DNA from: Sulfuriferula nivalis
Lineage (GTDB): Bacteria; Pseudomonadota; Gammaproteobacteria; Burkholderiales; Sulfuriferulaceae
Reading direction: 5' to 3'
Assembly: GCF_009937995.1 (NCBI RefSeq)
Contig: NZ_AP021881.1
Span: 2,666,001-2,730,000, forward strand
DNA length: 64,000 bases
Shown here: in pieces, positions 18,401 to 27,107 of the stretch
Layout: each line of letters begins with the position of its first letter
Numbering within the stretch: the first letter of the stretch is position 1
Translations under genes and position numbers: made by a program
The notes under the pieces: generated by a model
What the model was told of the DNA's origin: nothing
The model's database searches: none
What the model saw: only the letters and a program-made list of their open reading frames with translations

Positions 18401-18872
18401 GCTGGGCTGCCAGCCGGGCTTCATCCAGATTGCCCGCCAGTAACGCCTGACCAACATCGCCCAACTGCGCACCTGACAACGCAATCAGACCCGTGGTATC
18501 TATCTCATTAAACCAGGCTAACCTTATCTCGGCACGACCGCGCTCACGGTTTTCCAGATTCGCGCGCGTCAATAATACTGACAACGCCCGATATCCAGCG
18601 ACATTCTGCACCAGCAAACCCAACCGACTGGGTCGGTCACGATCAGCTTCATTGGTTATCCATACATCGCAACCCACAACAGGCTTTACACCCTTGCCGC
18701 GCGCCGCCTGATAGAACTTGAGCAAGCCAAACACGTTGGACAAATCGGTCAACGCCAATGCAGGCATACCATCCTGCACCGCCCGCGCTATCGCGTCATC
18801 AATGCGCACGATACCGTCAGAAATAGAAAACTCCGAATGGAGCCGAAGATGGATGAATTGGGAAGAAGACAT
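15426..18872 (-). CDS. dnaE: DNA polymerase III alpha subunit
   Basis: A 1148-aa protein, the replicative polymerase of the holoenzyme. Order: PHP domain (FIHLRLHSEFSISDG at the start, to about residue 270), then the polymerase palm. The palm has GPGRGSGAGSLVAY near residue 360 and the catalytic aspartates in PDFDIDFCQDGRD. After it come fingers, a beta-binding region, an OB-fold and the C-terminal tau-binding part. ATG at 18872 is preferred over an in-frame GTG two codons upstream. A diverged duplicate of its last codons lies at 12740-12830, evidence of a past duplication of the pyk-dnaE gap. Confidence 0.97.
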   Translation of the reverse strand: MSSSQFIHLRLHSEFSISDGIVRIDDAIARAVQDGMPALALTDLSNVFGLLKFYQAARGKGVKPVVGCDVWITNEADRDRPSRLGLLVQNVAGYRALSVLLTRANLENRERGRAEIRLAWFNEIDTTGLIALSGAQLGDVGQALLAGNLDEARLAAQRWAVLFPDRYYLEIQRTGQPEAENCLNLTLPLAAELAVPVVATHPIQFLDADDFKAHEARVCIAEGALLGDRRRQKAFTEEQYFKTQAEMLALFADVPDACANTVEIAKRCSLNLELGKSKLPQFPTPDGMTLDDYLRQRSAEGLAARMQVLYTDAAVREQRYPEYAARLDFELNTIIQMGFPGYFLIVADFINWAKQNGVPVGPGRGSGAGSLVAYVLNITDLDPLPYDLLFERFLNPERVSMPDFDIDFCQDGRDRVINYVKDKYGRDAVSQIVTFGTLGSKSVIRDVGRVLDLPYNLCDQLSKLIPIEGVKPVSLAKALEMEPQLKERYDNEEDVRELFALASKLEDLTRNVGMHAGGVLIAPGQLTDFCPLYQAEGSDSAVSQFDKDDVEKAGLVKFDFLGLRTLTILDWAMRYVAQLSADGKAPFSLETLPLDDRASYNLLKACKTTAVFQLESRGMKDLIRRLQPDCFEDVVALVALFRPGPLESGMVDDFINRKHGKAKVDYMHPSLEATLKPTYGVIVYQEQVMQIAQVMGGYSLGGADLLRRAMGKKKAEEMAEHRDLFVNGAVAKNIDAKQATYIFDLMEKFAGYGFNKSHSAAYALVAYHTAYLKAHHPAAFMAATLSADMDDTDKVKNFYEDALATGLEILPPDINRSGYRFAPENTRQIRYGLGAIKGTGEAAIAAIVASREADGAFTDLFDLVTRVDKRSVNRRTLESLIRAGALDGLNDHRASLLASVGVALDMANQAAANANQVGLFDDFDSHPETRMSLVEVPRWSEKEQLLQEKTALGFYYSGHPFNAYAAELKSLLKVRLDKLAPSHNPVLLAGVIVSMRTQVTRRGKMAFVLLDDGTATVEVPIFNEMFERHRDSLKEDQLLLVEGKVSKDDYSGGLRINVDKLFDVASARTRYAKNLRLRVSPTTSVQQLQAKLDPFRSDAEACQVICHLTLPDAETDLILGDSWRVSLHDDLLGALRGYLGTDAVNVVY

Positions 18873-19069
18873 GGGCACATTTTAACTCAGAAACACGCAC
18901 CGAACGCATACTCAATGTGCAACATGGGCTGCAACTTACAGCGCAAACAAAGTTAAATGCAATTAAACATAGACATCGACAACAGGGTAGAACTTAATGA
19001 TTATGCATACTGTCGAACTTGGCTTAATTGCTGTATTAAAAATACATACCCAACAAAAAGGAGATCGCT

Positions 19070-19894
19070 ATGGATCGAGCAGCTGGCGCCATTATGGGTG
19101 CACTTATCGGCGATGCCCTGGGCTTGGGTTGCCACTGGTACTATGATCTCGCCGAGTTGCGCCGCGACTGTGGCGTATGGATTAGTGATTACACTACGCC
19201 AAAAGCAGACCGTTATCATGGCGGCATGCGCGCCGGACAATTGTCGCAGAGCGGACTCATCATGGTCATGCTGCTTGAATCTGTGGTTGAGCATGGCGAA
19301 TATCAGGAAGACGATTTCACCCGCAGGCTGGATGAAGAACTGTTCCCGTTATTAAATGGCAGCCCAGTTTACGGCCCCGGTGGCTATACCAACCAGTCTA
19401 TCCGCGAAGCTTACCGGCGGCGCGTGCAGCAACACAAATCCTGGCGCGAAACTGGCGGCCACGCCGACACCAGCGAATCGGCAGAACGCGCCATCGTACT
19501 GGCGGTCAGATATGCCAAACAGCCTCATTTATTGGCTCAATTTGTCAGTGCCAATTGCGTGCTGACTCAGGCCGATGAAGCCATCGTCGCAATGAGCACA
19601 GCTTACAATGCCATACTGTCCTTACTCGTAACCGGGGAAAAGCTGAGCCCAGACATCTCGAACAAGCTCATGCAACTGGTGCACAGTAATGAATTGCCGT
19701 TCCATGCAGTCACAAAAAGTGATTTTTCCGCACCCCAGCGCGGCGATCCGGACCCACCATTAGCTGGGCGCTTCTCTTCTCCCGACGCTTTGTTGACGCC
19801 ACATTACATGGCTCTGGCAGCGCTGGATCCGGGCATCCAGATCGAACCAGCCTGGAAAGCCGCTATCGTATACGGCATGCCTTGTGCGATTTAC
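19070..19894 (+). pseudogene. 5' fragment of an ADP-ribosylglycohydrolase gene interrupted by an IS91-type element
   Basis: AAGGAG precedes the ATG. The first 275 codons read as a COG1397-type ADP-ribosylglycohydrolase: MGALIGDALGLGCHWYYD (start of the metal-binding fold), GGYTNQSIREAYRRR and HADTSESAERAIVLAVRY. The family usually removes ADP-ribose from arginine or related substrates using two Mg ions. Family similarity stops at GMPCAIY (19894), and about 29 unrelated codons follow to a stop at 19984. The missing C-terminal part is at 22335-22571, in frame once the insertion is removed. The joined protein would be about 353 aa. Confidence 0.82.
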
Positions 19895-20166
19895 CGAATA
19901 AGGTTAGATTGTGATCGCGAAGCGAGCCACAATCTGAACCGTTTGTTGGACAAGCCCGGCATGGCTGGGGCGGGTGTTGCTTGAGCGCTTATGGAAATAT
20001 CTTTTTGACTATGCTGGCATAACTGGACGCGTTACGCATCCCACCCGCCATTTCACGACCTTCACGTTGCCATTGCAGCAACTTATTCTATTCAACTCAC
20101 CGTTTTTAGTCGGCTTTTCGGGCATGTTAACCCAATTTCAGCCTTCTTCAGGGCGAGCACGGCCAT

Positions 20167-20186
20167 ACCTGCCTAGTCTGGCAGGT
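20167..20186. repeat. hairpin just downstream of the IS91 transposase gene
   Basis: ACCTGCC (20167-20173) and GGCAGGT (20180-20186) form a perfect 7-bp stem with a 6-nt loop, 18 bp beyond the transposase stop. It may terminate the transposase transcript or belong to the replication origin end. The rest of 19936-20203 shows no gene. Confidence 0.45.
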
Positions 20187-20203
20187 GGGCGGTGTGGGCT
20201 GGT

Positions 20204-21319
20204 TTAGCGCATGGTCTCCCACCCTGTGTCATCTGCTCTGTGTTCCCGTTTTATAGATGGGGCTGATGTGGCTAGCGGTATCGCTTTGATACGTGTGCGC
20301 ACTATCTTCATCACCCCACCGCAACATTGGCAACGTATCGCTGGTCTGGGTTGCGCTGGCGGCGGATTGTTCCGTCGCCATAGGTGGGTCAGCTGTAGCT
20401 GGGTGAGTAGTTTGCTATTGGGATGCAGGTAGCCAAAGTTGCGGGCGCGGCGGTAGCCTTTGGGCAGAATGTGTTGCAGTATCAGTCGCAGGAAGGCTAC
20501 ACCACTCAAGGTACGGGTTTCCATTTGTTTGGTTTGGCTGTTCCGGTAACGGAAGGTGACCTGACCATGCCGGTCGGAGAGGATGTCTTTCTCCTGTATC
20601 ACCCCCCGATACAGATAGCGCCCAAGGTAGATCAGAGCGTGCTGTCCAGTGCCGACGGCTTTGCAATCCACCACCCAATCGGTCGGGTAATCGTTTGGCA
20701 GGGTGAGTCCTGCTTGTCTGATGCCTGCCAGTAATTTGGCACGAAATACTTTGGCCAGGGCTTTGTGGTTAAACAGGTAGTTGCCGTGTTTATGACGCAT
20801 GCGTCGCTGTTTGGGGTTAAAGGCGACAGCGGGCATGACGAGATGCACATGGGGGTGATAGTCCAGTCGGCGGTTATGGGTATGCAGTACAGTCACCGCC
20901 CCTGCGCTGCCGCGCAGCTTGTTGTCGTTTTGGCTGAAGGTGTTGACTGTTTCCCACGCGCAGCGTGTGATCAAGTCATACATGACGCGCTGATGTTGCC
21001 AGGCCAGTGTGCGCAACTGGGCGGGCACGGTGAAGGTGAGCATGAAGTAGTTGGCGGGGATGGATTTGTGTAATTGCTGGTCTATCCAGCGCTGTGATTC
21101 GTGCGCCTGGCAATGCGGGCAATGCCGATGACCGCAGGAATGTGGCAGGTAGCTGGGTGTTTGACAATCATCACAGGCAAGTTGCATCCTCGGGCTCATC
21201 TGGCTACGGCAGGTTTGAAAGGCGGTTAAGGCAGCTTGCTGGCTGGGCAATAGGTGATGACCGTGTTGTGCAAGCAGTTTAGCTGCGTAGGTTGCTACGA
21301 TGTGCGCCAGTCTGATCAT
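20204..21319 (-). CDS. IS91-family Y2 HUH transposase
   Basis: A 371-aa protein. ATG at 21319 is chosen because it overlaps the recombinase stop as ATGA. The N-terminal zinc-binding domain has CDDCQ...[12 protein letters not shown]. The HUH metal motif is in [10 protein letters not shown], and the paired tyrosines are in [10 protein letters not shown] (Y-x3-Y). A C-terminal region with CQCCGG (a second Cys pair) ends the protein. It should nick one strand at the origin end and move the element by rolling-circle replication. No stop or frameshift interrupts it. Confidence 0.93.
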   Translation of the reverse strand: MIRLAHIVATYAAKLLAQHGHHLLPSQQAALTAFQTCRSQMSPRMQLACDDCQTPSYLPHSCGHRHCPHCQAHESQRWIDQQLHKSIPANYFMLTFTVPAQLRTLAWQHQRVMYDLITRCAWETVNTFSQNDNKLRGSAGAVTVLHTHNRRLDYHPHVHLVMPAVAFNPKQRRMRHKHGNYLFNHKALAKVFRAKLLAGIRQAGLTLPNDYPTDWVVDCKAVGTGQHALIYLGRYLYRGVIQEKDILSDRHGQVTFRYRNSQTKQMETRTLSGVAFLRLILQHILPKGYRRARNFGYLHPNSKLLTQLQLTHLWRRNNPPPAQPRPAIRCQCCGGVMKIVRTRIKAIPLATSAPSIKREHRADDTGWETMR

Positions 21320-22229
21320 TTGACTTTGCCCCAATGAATGTGGAATTTCTCCATTAATTGATTAAGGCGAGTGTGTGCGCTCTGATGGCGTTGTTCGGTG
21401 AGGTGGGTGTAGCGGATGGTGGTGAGGATGGACTGGTGTCCGAGTATCTGCTGAATTTCGAGTAAATCGATGCCAGCTTCTATCAGGTGGGTGGCATAGC
21501 TGTGGCGCAGGCTGTGTGGTGTAATTCTTTTTTTAAGCCACAGTCACGGGTCACTTGACCCAAGGTGGTCTGGATACCACCACGATCCAGCGGGGTGCGT
21601 GCCAAGTGCGATTTGGCAAGACCGCCGTGTCGATTAGGAAAGAGCAAGCTTGGGTTGCGATGGGTGAGCCAGAAACGGCGCAATACCTGCAAGGTGTTCT
21701 CTGATAACGGCACCAATCGATCACGGTTGCCTTTGGCGTTGCGTACTTGCACCCGCATCCGATCCGCATCGATATCCCCTACCTGCAAGCGTAAGCCTTC
21801 GCCTAATCGTAAGCCCAGGCTGTAGAGGGTGAAGAAGAATACGCGGTAGCTCAATACGCGGGTGGCCATGAAGATTTGTTGTGCCTGGGCGACGGTAATG
21901 ATGTCGGGCAGGCTATATGACTTGGGTGGTTTAACCAGATCCGCACCTGGCCAGGGTTGGCTGAGTACATGGGCATAATAGAACTTCAGTCCATACAGAT
22001 CATGTTTGAGCGTACTCCATGAATGGGTATCCAGGATGCGAACAAAATAGTCGGTTAATTGTGGCTTGGTGAGCGCGTCTATCTGGTCATTAAAATACAC
22101 CGCTGCGCGCCGTACGCCGTGTGAATACAAGGCGATGGTTTTAGGCTGCATGCCTCTGAGCTTGAGGCAATTCAGCAGTCGCTGGTGATTGTGCTCGAAG
22201 TGCGCGGGGATGGGTGTGGGGGCTGTCAA
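21316..22229 (-). CDS. tyrosine recombinase (XerC/D-like) of the IS91-type element, needing a -1 frameshift
   Basis: From 22229 the frame encodes a core-binding domain ([14 protein letters not shown]...) and the first catalytic Arg ([12 protein letters not shown]), then reaches a run of seven A residues (21534-21528, minus strand) and stops soon after, at 21483. In the -1 frame directly after that run the rest of the catalytic domain is intact: [19 protein letters not shown] (HxxR), ILGHQS and TIRYTHL (nucleophile Tyr), ending at 21316 in an ATGA overlap with the transposase. Either the A7 run is a programmed slippery site (frame TTA-AAA-AAA) or the gene has a single-base indel. The joined protein is about 304 aa. 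Confidence 0.82.
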
Positions 22230-22230
22230 T

Positions 22231-22280
22231 GTCGTCTCCTCGTGGTACAGTAATCAAAATTCCATTGCTGGGGGAGACGA
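22231..22280. repeat. inverted repeat upstream of the recombinase gene
   Basis: TCGTCTCC (22231-22238) and GGAGACGA (22273-22280) are perfect 8-bp arms around a 34-nt loop in the leader of the recombinase-transposase operon. It could be an operator or part of the terminal region of the element. Confidence 0.45.
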
Positions 22281-22334
22281 AATTATGCTGCGTAATTTGA
22301 TGGTTCGGGAATATTTCTCCGCGATAGCGGCTTC

Positions 22335-22571
22335 GTTCAACATCAGCTTCCAGCGGCCTATTACCTGGCAGCCCGCTTTGCCGACGATTTCGAAGCCGCT
22401 GTACTCCACGCCATTAACGGTGGTGGACAAAACATGTCCCGCGCCATGCTGACAGGCGCTCTGGTGGGCGCACAGGTTGGGCTGGAAGGTATTCCCCAGC
22501 GATTCATTGACGGTCTCGACAACGGTGCGGCATTATTGGCGCTCGCAAAAAAACTGGGAACCCAGCTTTAA
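22335..22571 (+). pseudogene. 3' fragment of the interrupted ADP-ribosylglycohydrolase gene
   Basis: Read in frame to the stop at 22569-22571, this piece encodes the family C-terminus: QLPAAYYLAARFADDFEAAV, then the metal-binding-region equivalent HAINGGGQNMSRAM, then GALVGAQVGLEGIPQRFIDGL. It has no start of its own. Joining codon 19892-19894 to 22335 or 22341 restores one reading frame, which shows that the IS91-type element split a single gene without loss of host sequence beyond a few codons. Confidence 0.82.
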
Positions 22572-22613
22572 ACGTTATAATGCTGAGTAATCAAATTGCT
22601 ACATTCACATATC

Positions 22614-23474
22614 ATGGCCAACATATTAAATATCGCTGCATATCGCTTTGTCGAACTCGACCAACTACCTGAACTACGTGAACAGTTCCGTAATAAAACA
22701 GCTGCACATAAACTCAAAGGCACTATATTACTCACGCCCGAAGGCATTAATATGTTTTTGGCTGGCATCCCTGATGAACTGGAAGCGTTTATCAGCTGGC
22801 TGACTGCTGATGCGCGTTTTGCAGATATCGAAATCAAACGCAGCTGGTCAGACGAAATGCCGTTTAACCGCATGCTGGTCAAACTGAAAAAGGAAATCAT
22901 CACCTTCCATCAGCCTGGCTTTGACCGCACTGCTCATCCTGCGCCGCAATTGCCTGCCAGCGAATTGAAAAAATGGTATGACGAAGGTCGTGAATTCGTT
23001 ATTGTCGATACGCGTAATGATTTTGAGTTTCAGGTAGGCACATTCAAAAACGCAGTGAACCTGCAGCTTAATACCTTTGGCGACTTTGCCGCCGCGACCA
23101 AACAACTGGACAACTATCGTGACATTCCTATCGTCACCTTCTGTACCGGCGGCATACGCTGTGAAAAAGCTGCACCTTATATGGCTGGAGAAGGATTCAA
23201 TCAGGTGTATCAACTGCAAGGTGGAATACTGAAGTACTTTGAAGAATGCGGCGATACGCATTATGACGGCGAATGTTTTGTGTTTGATAAGCGTGTTGCG
23301 CTGGATGGTGAACTCAAACCGACTGCAACCAATATCTGCTTTGCCTGCCGCACTGTACTTACACCTGAAGAACAAACCAGCCCTGATTATGTAGTGGGTG
23401 TGTCATGCCCACATTGCATAGGCAAGGTTCAGTCTTCTACGTCTACCATGGCAGGAAACAGCACTTCGGTATAA
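22614..23474 (+). CDS. trhO: tRNA uridine(34) hydroxylase TrhO (rhodanese-like, YceA)
   Basis: A 286-aa protein; ATG at 22614 gives the family start [15 protein letters not shown] (a TTG six codons upstream is possible). TrhO uses oxygen to hydroxylate uridine-34 toward 5-methoxy/carboxymethoxyuridine in tRNA. An N-terminal acylphosphatase-like domain (to about residue 95) is followed by the rhodanese domain, with the active Cys in [17 protein letters not shown]-terminal Cys-rich part has CFACR and CPHC pairs. Its last 46 nt overlap the 3' end of the convergent def gene. Confidence 0.93.
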   Translation: MANILNIAAYRFVELDQLPELREQFRNKTAAHKLKGTILLTPEGINMFLAGIPDELEAFISWLTADARFADIEIKRSWSDEMPFNRMLVKLKKEIITFHQPGFDRTAHPAPQLPASELKKWYDEGREFVIVDTRNDFEFQVGTFKNAVNLQLNTFGDFAAATKQLDNYRDIPIVTFCTGGIRCEKAAPYMAGEGFNQVYQLQGGILKYFEECGDTHYDGECFVFDKRVALDGELKPTATNICFACRTVLTPEEQTSPDYVVGVSCPHCIGKVQSSTSTMAGNSTSV

Positions 23475-23962
23475 CCAAAGTCACGCATATCTTTAATGCG
23501 CATGGGGTAGAGCACGCCCCACAGGTGGTCAACTTCATGCTGCACCACCCGAGCATGAAAGCCTGAAACGGTGCGGTCTATGGCATTACCATATTGATCA
23601 AATCCCTGGTAGCGCAGGTGGGTATAACGTGGCACCAGACCACGCATACCTGGCACGGATAAGCAGCCTTCCCAAGCTTCATCCTGCTCCTCGCTCAAAG
23701 CGGTGAGCACAGGATTAATCAGTACGGTTTCGGGTACAGCTTCTGCATCAGGATAACGGGGATTATTGCCCACACTGAATATCACCACTTGCTGGCTCAC
23801 GCCTATCTGCGGCGCGGCCAAACCTGCACCATTCAGCGCCGTCATGGTATCGCGCAAATCTGCTATCAGACTATGCAGTTCAGTGGTATCAAATTCAGTA
23901 ATGGCAGACGCCTGCTGAAATAACAGCGGCTCGCCCATTTTTAAGGTGGATTTAATCGCCAA
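23429..23962 (-). CDS. def: peptide deformylase
   Basis: A 177-aa metalloenzyme that removes the formyl group from nascent N-terminal methionine. The three family motifs are complete: [17 protein letters not shown] (metal Cys) and HEVDHL (two metal His and the catalytic Glu). The stop lies inside the end of trhO (46-nt convergent overlap). The start is immediately after the kup stop, with no spacer, so the two are probably cotranscribed. Confidence 0.96.
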   Translation of the reverse strand: MAIKSTLKMGEPLLFQQASAITEFDTTELHSLIADLRDTMTALNGAGLAAPQIGVSQQVVIFSVGNNPRYPDAEAVPETVLINPVLTALSEEQDEAWEGCLSVPGMRGLVPRYTHLRYQGFDQYGNAIDRTVSGFHARVVQHEVDHLWGVLYPMRIKDMRDFGYTEVLFPAMVDVED

Positions 23963-25855
23963 TTACAGCTCCACTTGTGTACCAAGTTCAATTACACGAT
24001 TAGTCGGGATATGGAAAAATGCGGTTGCACTGCTGCCGTTACGCGCCATACTAACAAATAGTTTTTCCCGCCAAATCGCCATACCTGGCACTTTGGTCGC
24101 AATCAACGTTTCACGACTGAGGAAGAATGAGGTTTCCAGCAGATTAAATTCGTTACCCTTAATCTTGATACGACTCAATGCTAATGGGATATCCGGCTCA
24201 TCCTTGAAACCATAGTAAATAGTCACCCGATAAAACTCATTTTTGAGCGACTCAACGATCACACGTTCGGTCTCTGGCACCCAAGGCTCATCCTTCACTT
24301 TCACGGTCAACAACATCACCGTTTCATGTATTACCTTGTTGTGCACTAAATTATGCAACATGGCATGAGGCACGCCATCTGGATTAGTGGTTAAAAATAC
24401 CGCCGTACCGGGTACGCGTATCGGTGGATGATCCAGTATGCCGCGCAAAAATGGAAGTAACGCAATGGAAGCACTTGCCTGACGTTCGGCCAGTATTTCT
24501 TTACCACGCTTCCAAGTCGTCATCAACGTAAACACCAACAAACCGATGGCCAGTGGGAACCAGCCACCTTGCAAAATTTTAATGGAGTTCGCACTGAAGA
24601 ATGCCAAATCTATACTCAAGAAAAACAGCATGCCTGTCAACGTCACAGCCCAGCTCCATTTCCACATCCCACGTACAACGACAAAAGCTAAAATCGTGTC
24701 TATCGCCATCGTCCCGGTTACCGCAATGCCGTATGCCGATGCCAGATTACTTGAGCTCTGGAAACCCAATATCAAGGCAACGATACCTATCAACATGGCC
24801 CAGTTCATCACAGGGACATAGATTTGCCCGATTTCACGCGCTGAAGTGTGCACAATATCCATGCGCGGCATAAAACCCAATTGCGTCGCCTGTCGGGTTA
24901 CCGAAAACACGCCGGAAATCACTGCCTGTGAAGCGATCACTGTCGCCAGCGTTGCCAACCCGACCATAGGATACAAAGCCCAGTCAGGTAGCATATTGTA
25001 AAAGGGGTTAGCAGCTGAAGCCGGGTCTTGTATTAACAACGCACCCTGACCAAAATAATTCAGTAATAGCGTAGGTAATACAAACAAAAACCACGCCGCA
25101 CGGATAGGATGCTTACCAAAATGCCCCATATCTGCATAGAGCGCTTCGGCACCTGTCAGTGCCAATACCACTGCACCCAGCGCAAGGAATCCATGCATCT
25201 TATGCTCAATAAAAAAATTCGCAGCGTACATAGGATTCAAGGCTTGCAACACGGCGGGATACTGGAAAATTTTAATTACCCCCATTATGCCCAGCGTTAA
25301 AAACCAACCTATCATGATCGGCCCAAACAATATACCGACCGTAGCCGTTCCCTTACGTTGTATAAAGAATAACCCACCCAACACCCCTAAGGCGATGGGA
25401 ATCACGAAAGGTTTGAAAGCTGGCGTGGCTATTTCCAATCCCTCAACCGCTGACAACACGGAAATTGCCGGGGTAATAAGACCATCACCAAAAAACAGCG
25501 AACCACCAAACAAGCCCAGCATTAGCAAAGGCCAACGCAGCTTAGAATCAGTAGAGACCACTCGCTGCATCAAGGCTATCAGCGCCATAATACCGCCCTC
25601 GCCCTTGTTATCCGCGCGCATAATAAACACGACGTATTTAAGTGACACGACGATCAATAACGACCAGAACACCAGCGACAACACACCCAGCACATTTTCA
25701 TGACTGGTACTGATACCATGTGCCGGATTAAATACTTCTTTCAGGGTGTACAACGGGCTAGTACCAATATCGCCGTATACGACACCAATAGCAGCAATAG
25801 ACAGCGCGGCTAAACTTTGTTTATGGACAGCTTCATTCGGATTTGCAGGTTGCAT
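23963..25855 (-). CDS. kup: low-affinity K+ transporter Kup
   Basis: A 630-aa inner-membrane K+/H+ symporter of family length. About twelve hydrophobic segments fill the first 430 residues, beginning with the hallmark AIGVVYGDIGTSPLYTLKE and including FFGDGLITPAISVLSAVEG. The cytoplasmic tail (about 430-630) contains GTAVFLTTNPDGVPHAMLHNLVHNKVIHE. No internal break is seen. def follows directly. Confidence 0.97.
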   Translation of the reverse strand: MQPANPNEAVHKQSLAALSIAAIGVVYGDIGTSPLYTLKEVFNPAHGISTSHENVLGVLSLVFWSLLIVVSLKYVVFIMRADNKGEGGIMALIALMQRVVSTDSKLRWPLLMLGLFGGSLFFGDGLITPAISVLSAVEGLEIATPAFKPFVIPIALGVLGGLFFIQRKGTATVGILFGPIMIGWFLTLGIMGVIKIFQYPAVLQALNPMYAANFFIEHKMHGFLALGAVVLALTGAEALYADMGHFGKHPIRAAWFLFVLPTLLLNYFGQGALLIQDPASAANPFYNMLPDWALYPMVGLATLATVIASQAVISGVFSVTRQATQLGFMPRMDIVHTSAREIGQIYVPVMNWAMLIGIVALILGFQSSSNLASAYGIAVTGTMAIDTILAFVVVRGMWKWSWAVTLTGMLFFLSIDLAFFSANSIKILQGGWFPLAIGLLVFTLMTTWKRGKEILAERQASASIALLPFLRGILDHPPIRVPGTAVFLTTNPDGVPHAMLHNLVHNKVIHETVMLLTVKVKDEPWVPETERVIVESLKNEFYRVTIYYGFKDEPDIPLALSRIKIKGNEFNLLETSFFLSRETLIATKVPGMAIWREKLFVSMARNGSSATAFFHIPTNRVIELGTQVEL

Positions 25856-25879
25856 GGATAACCTTAACGAGAATAAGTT

Positions 25880-26443
25880 CTAGCGCGTCACGGCAGGAAG
25901 TGCACGACGCAGATAATAAACCATAGACCAGACTGTCAGCACTGAAGCCAGCCAAATCAGCCAAGTGCCAATATATTGAATATCCAGACCAAATAATGAC
26001 TCATGAAATAGCAATAAAGCTATCGCTATCATTTGTGCGGTCGTTTTAAGTTTCCCCAACATCGACACCGCCACGCTTGAACGCGCCCCAATATTCGCCA
26101 TCCACTCACGCAGCGCAGAAATAGTGATTTCACGACCGATAATAATCAACGCGATAAGTGCATCAACCCGTCCCAATTGCACCAGCACGATTAACGCCGC
26201 TGCTACCATGAGTTTATCCGCGACGGGATCAAGGAAAGCACCAAAATCTGAAGTCTGGTGCCACATGCGCGCCAAGTAACCATCTAACCAATCAGTCACT
26301 GCTGCCACTGCAAACATCCCCGTGGCAGCCATATTCACTTGATGTTCCGTCAGCCAACCTGCTGGCAAATAAAACACAGCCACCACCAGTGGTATCAGTA
26401 GAATGCGTAACCAGGTTAGTAAATTTGGTACGTTAAGCGGCAT
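25880..26443 (-). CDS. pgsA: CDP-diacylglycerol-glycerol-3-phosphate 3-phosphatidyltransferase
   Basis: A 187-aa membrane enzyme making phosphatidylglycerol phosphate, the committed step to phosphatidylglycerol and cardiolipin. The N-terminus NVPNLLTWLRILLIPLVV is typical. The CDP-alcohol phosphotransferase signature runs from TDWLDGYLAR through FGAFLDPVADKLMV, with all four metal/active-site Asp present. In many proteobacteria uvrC is next to pgsA; here a small divergent gene lies between them. Confidence 0.96.
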   Translation of the reverse strand: MPLNVPNLLTWLRILLIPLVVAVFYLPAGWLTEHQVNMAATGMFAVAAVTDWLDGYLARMWHQTSDFGAFLDPVADKLMVAAALIVLVQLGRVDALIALIIIGREITISALREWMANIGARSSVAVSMLGKLKTTAQMIAIALLLFHESLFGLDIQYIGTWLIWLASVLTVWSMVYYLRRALPAVTR

Positions 26444-26587
26444 ATTGCATCAACAAAATAGAATGTACGCTTATTCTAACTCAGAAAATGCTTATCACTA
26501 AATCGGGTTAGCAAACCTGATGTTGTCATGCAATGCCATCATCACTATCCGTTATACTGATTCCAACGCATACGAAATGGAAATTTG

Positions 26588-27064
26588 ATGAAAATCTCGA
26601 GTTTATTTATTAGCTTATTCGCTGGATTAACGCTGAATGTGGCTGCCGCTGCAGACCTGTTAAAAACCGGGGACGAACTGCCAAAATTAACGCTAACCGA
26701 TCAATTCGATAAAGCAGGTGCTATTCCCACAGCCACTAAGCTTATCGTCTTCATGGCTGACCCGACAGCAGGTCGCATGATAGTGTCGTACATAGACAGC
26801 AAGAGCTCAGCCTGGCTTGCACAAAAACATGCGGTAATTTTAAGTGATATCCACAAGATGCCAGCGATGATGAAATTATTTGCTTTCCCTGAGTTACGCA
26901 GCAAATTTTATAGCATCATACTGGGTCGGGAAGAAGCTGATTTGGCAATGTTCCCACATCAGAAAAGCTGCGCTACCGTGCTGGCAACGCAGGCCAACAC
27001 CATTACAACTATACAATATGCATGTAGCGAAAAAGAATTAAGCGTACAAATGGAAGCTCATTAA
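26588..27064 (+). CDS. periplasmic protein of unknown function, thioredoxin-fold-like
   Basis: A 158-aa protein with a signal peptide (MKISSLFISLFAGLTLNVAAA, cleavage probably after AAA). The mature part DLLKTGDELPKLTLTDQFDKAG resembles the opening of peroxiredoxin/TlpA-like or YtfJ-like folds. No CxxC motif is present; only two cysteines occur, both near the C-terminus (KSCAT and YACSE), and they could form a disulfide. A redox role is therefore speculative. It stands alone between pgsA and uvrC, on the opposite strand. Confidence 0.7.
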   Translation: MKISSLFISLFAGLTLNVAAAADLLKTGDELPKLTLTDQFDKAGAIPTATKLIVFMADPTAGRMIVSYIDSKSSAWLAQKHAVILSDIHKMPAMMKLFAFPELRSKFYSIILGREEADLAMFPHQKSCATVLATQANTITTIQYACSEKELSVQMEAH

Positions 27065-27107
27065 CCTGCCGCAGATAAACCGCAGCATTGGCGGGTCACA
27101 GTGCCTA

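Larger units (their letters stand above)
19895..22334 (-). mobile_element. IS91-type rolling-circle element carrying a tyrosine recombinase
   Basis: About 2.44 kb, placed by the point where the ADP-ribosylglycohydrolase frame is lost (19894) and regained (between 22335 and 22341). It holds a Y2 HUH transposase and an upstream XerD-like recombinase coupled by ATGA. There are no long terminal inverted repeats or evident target duplication, as expected for the family. Subterminal hairpins lie at each end: a compound stem at 19906-19935 (AGATTGTG/CACAATCT enclosing TCGC/GCGA) and CCGC-GATA-GCGG at 22319-22330. GTTC at 22335-22338 abuts the right end and equals a known IS91-family target tetranucleotide. 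The exact ends are uncertain by a few bases. Confidence 0.8.

Noticed and set aside
20204-22229. Integron (integrase plus attC) interpretation of the recombinase and transposase pair
   Set aside because: The recombinase lacks the extra IntI domain, no attC or attI core site was found, and the partner is a Y2 HUH transposase typical of IS91-type elements.
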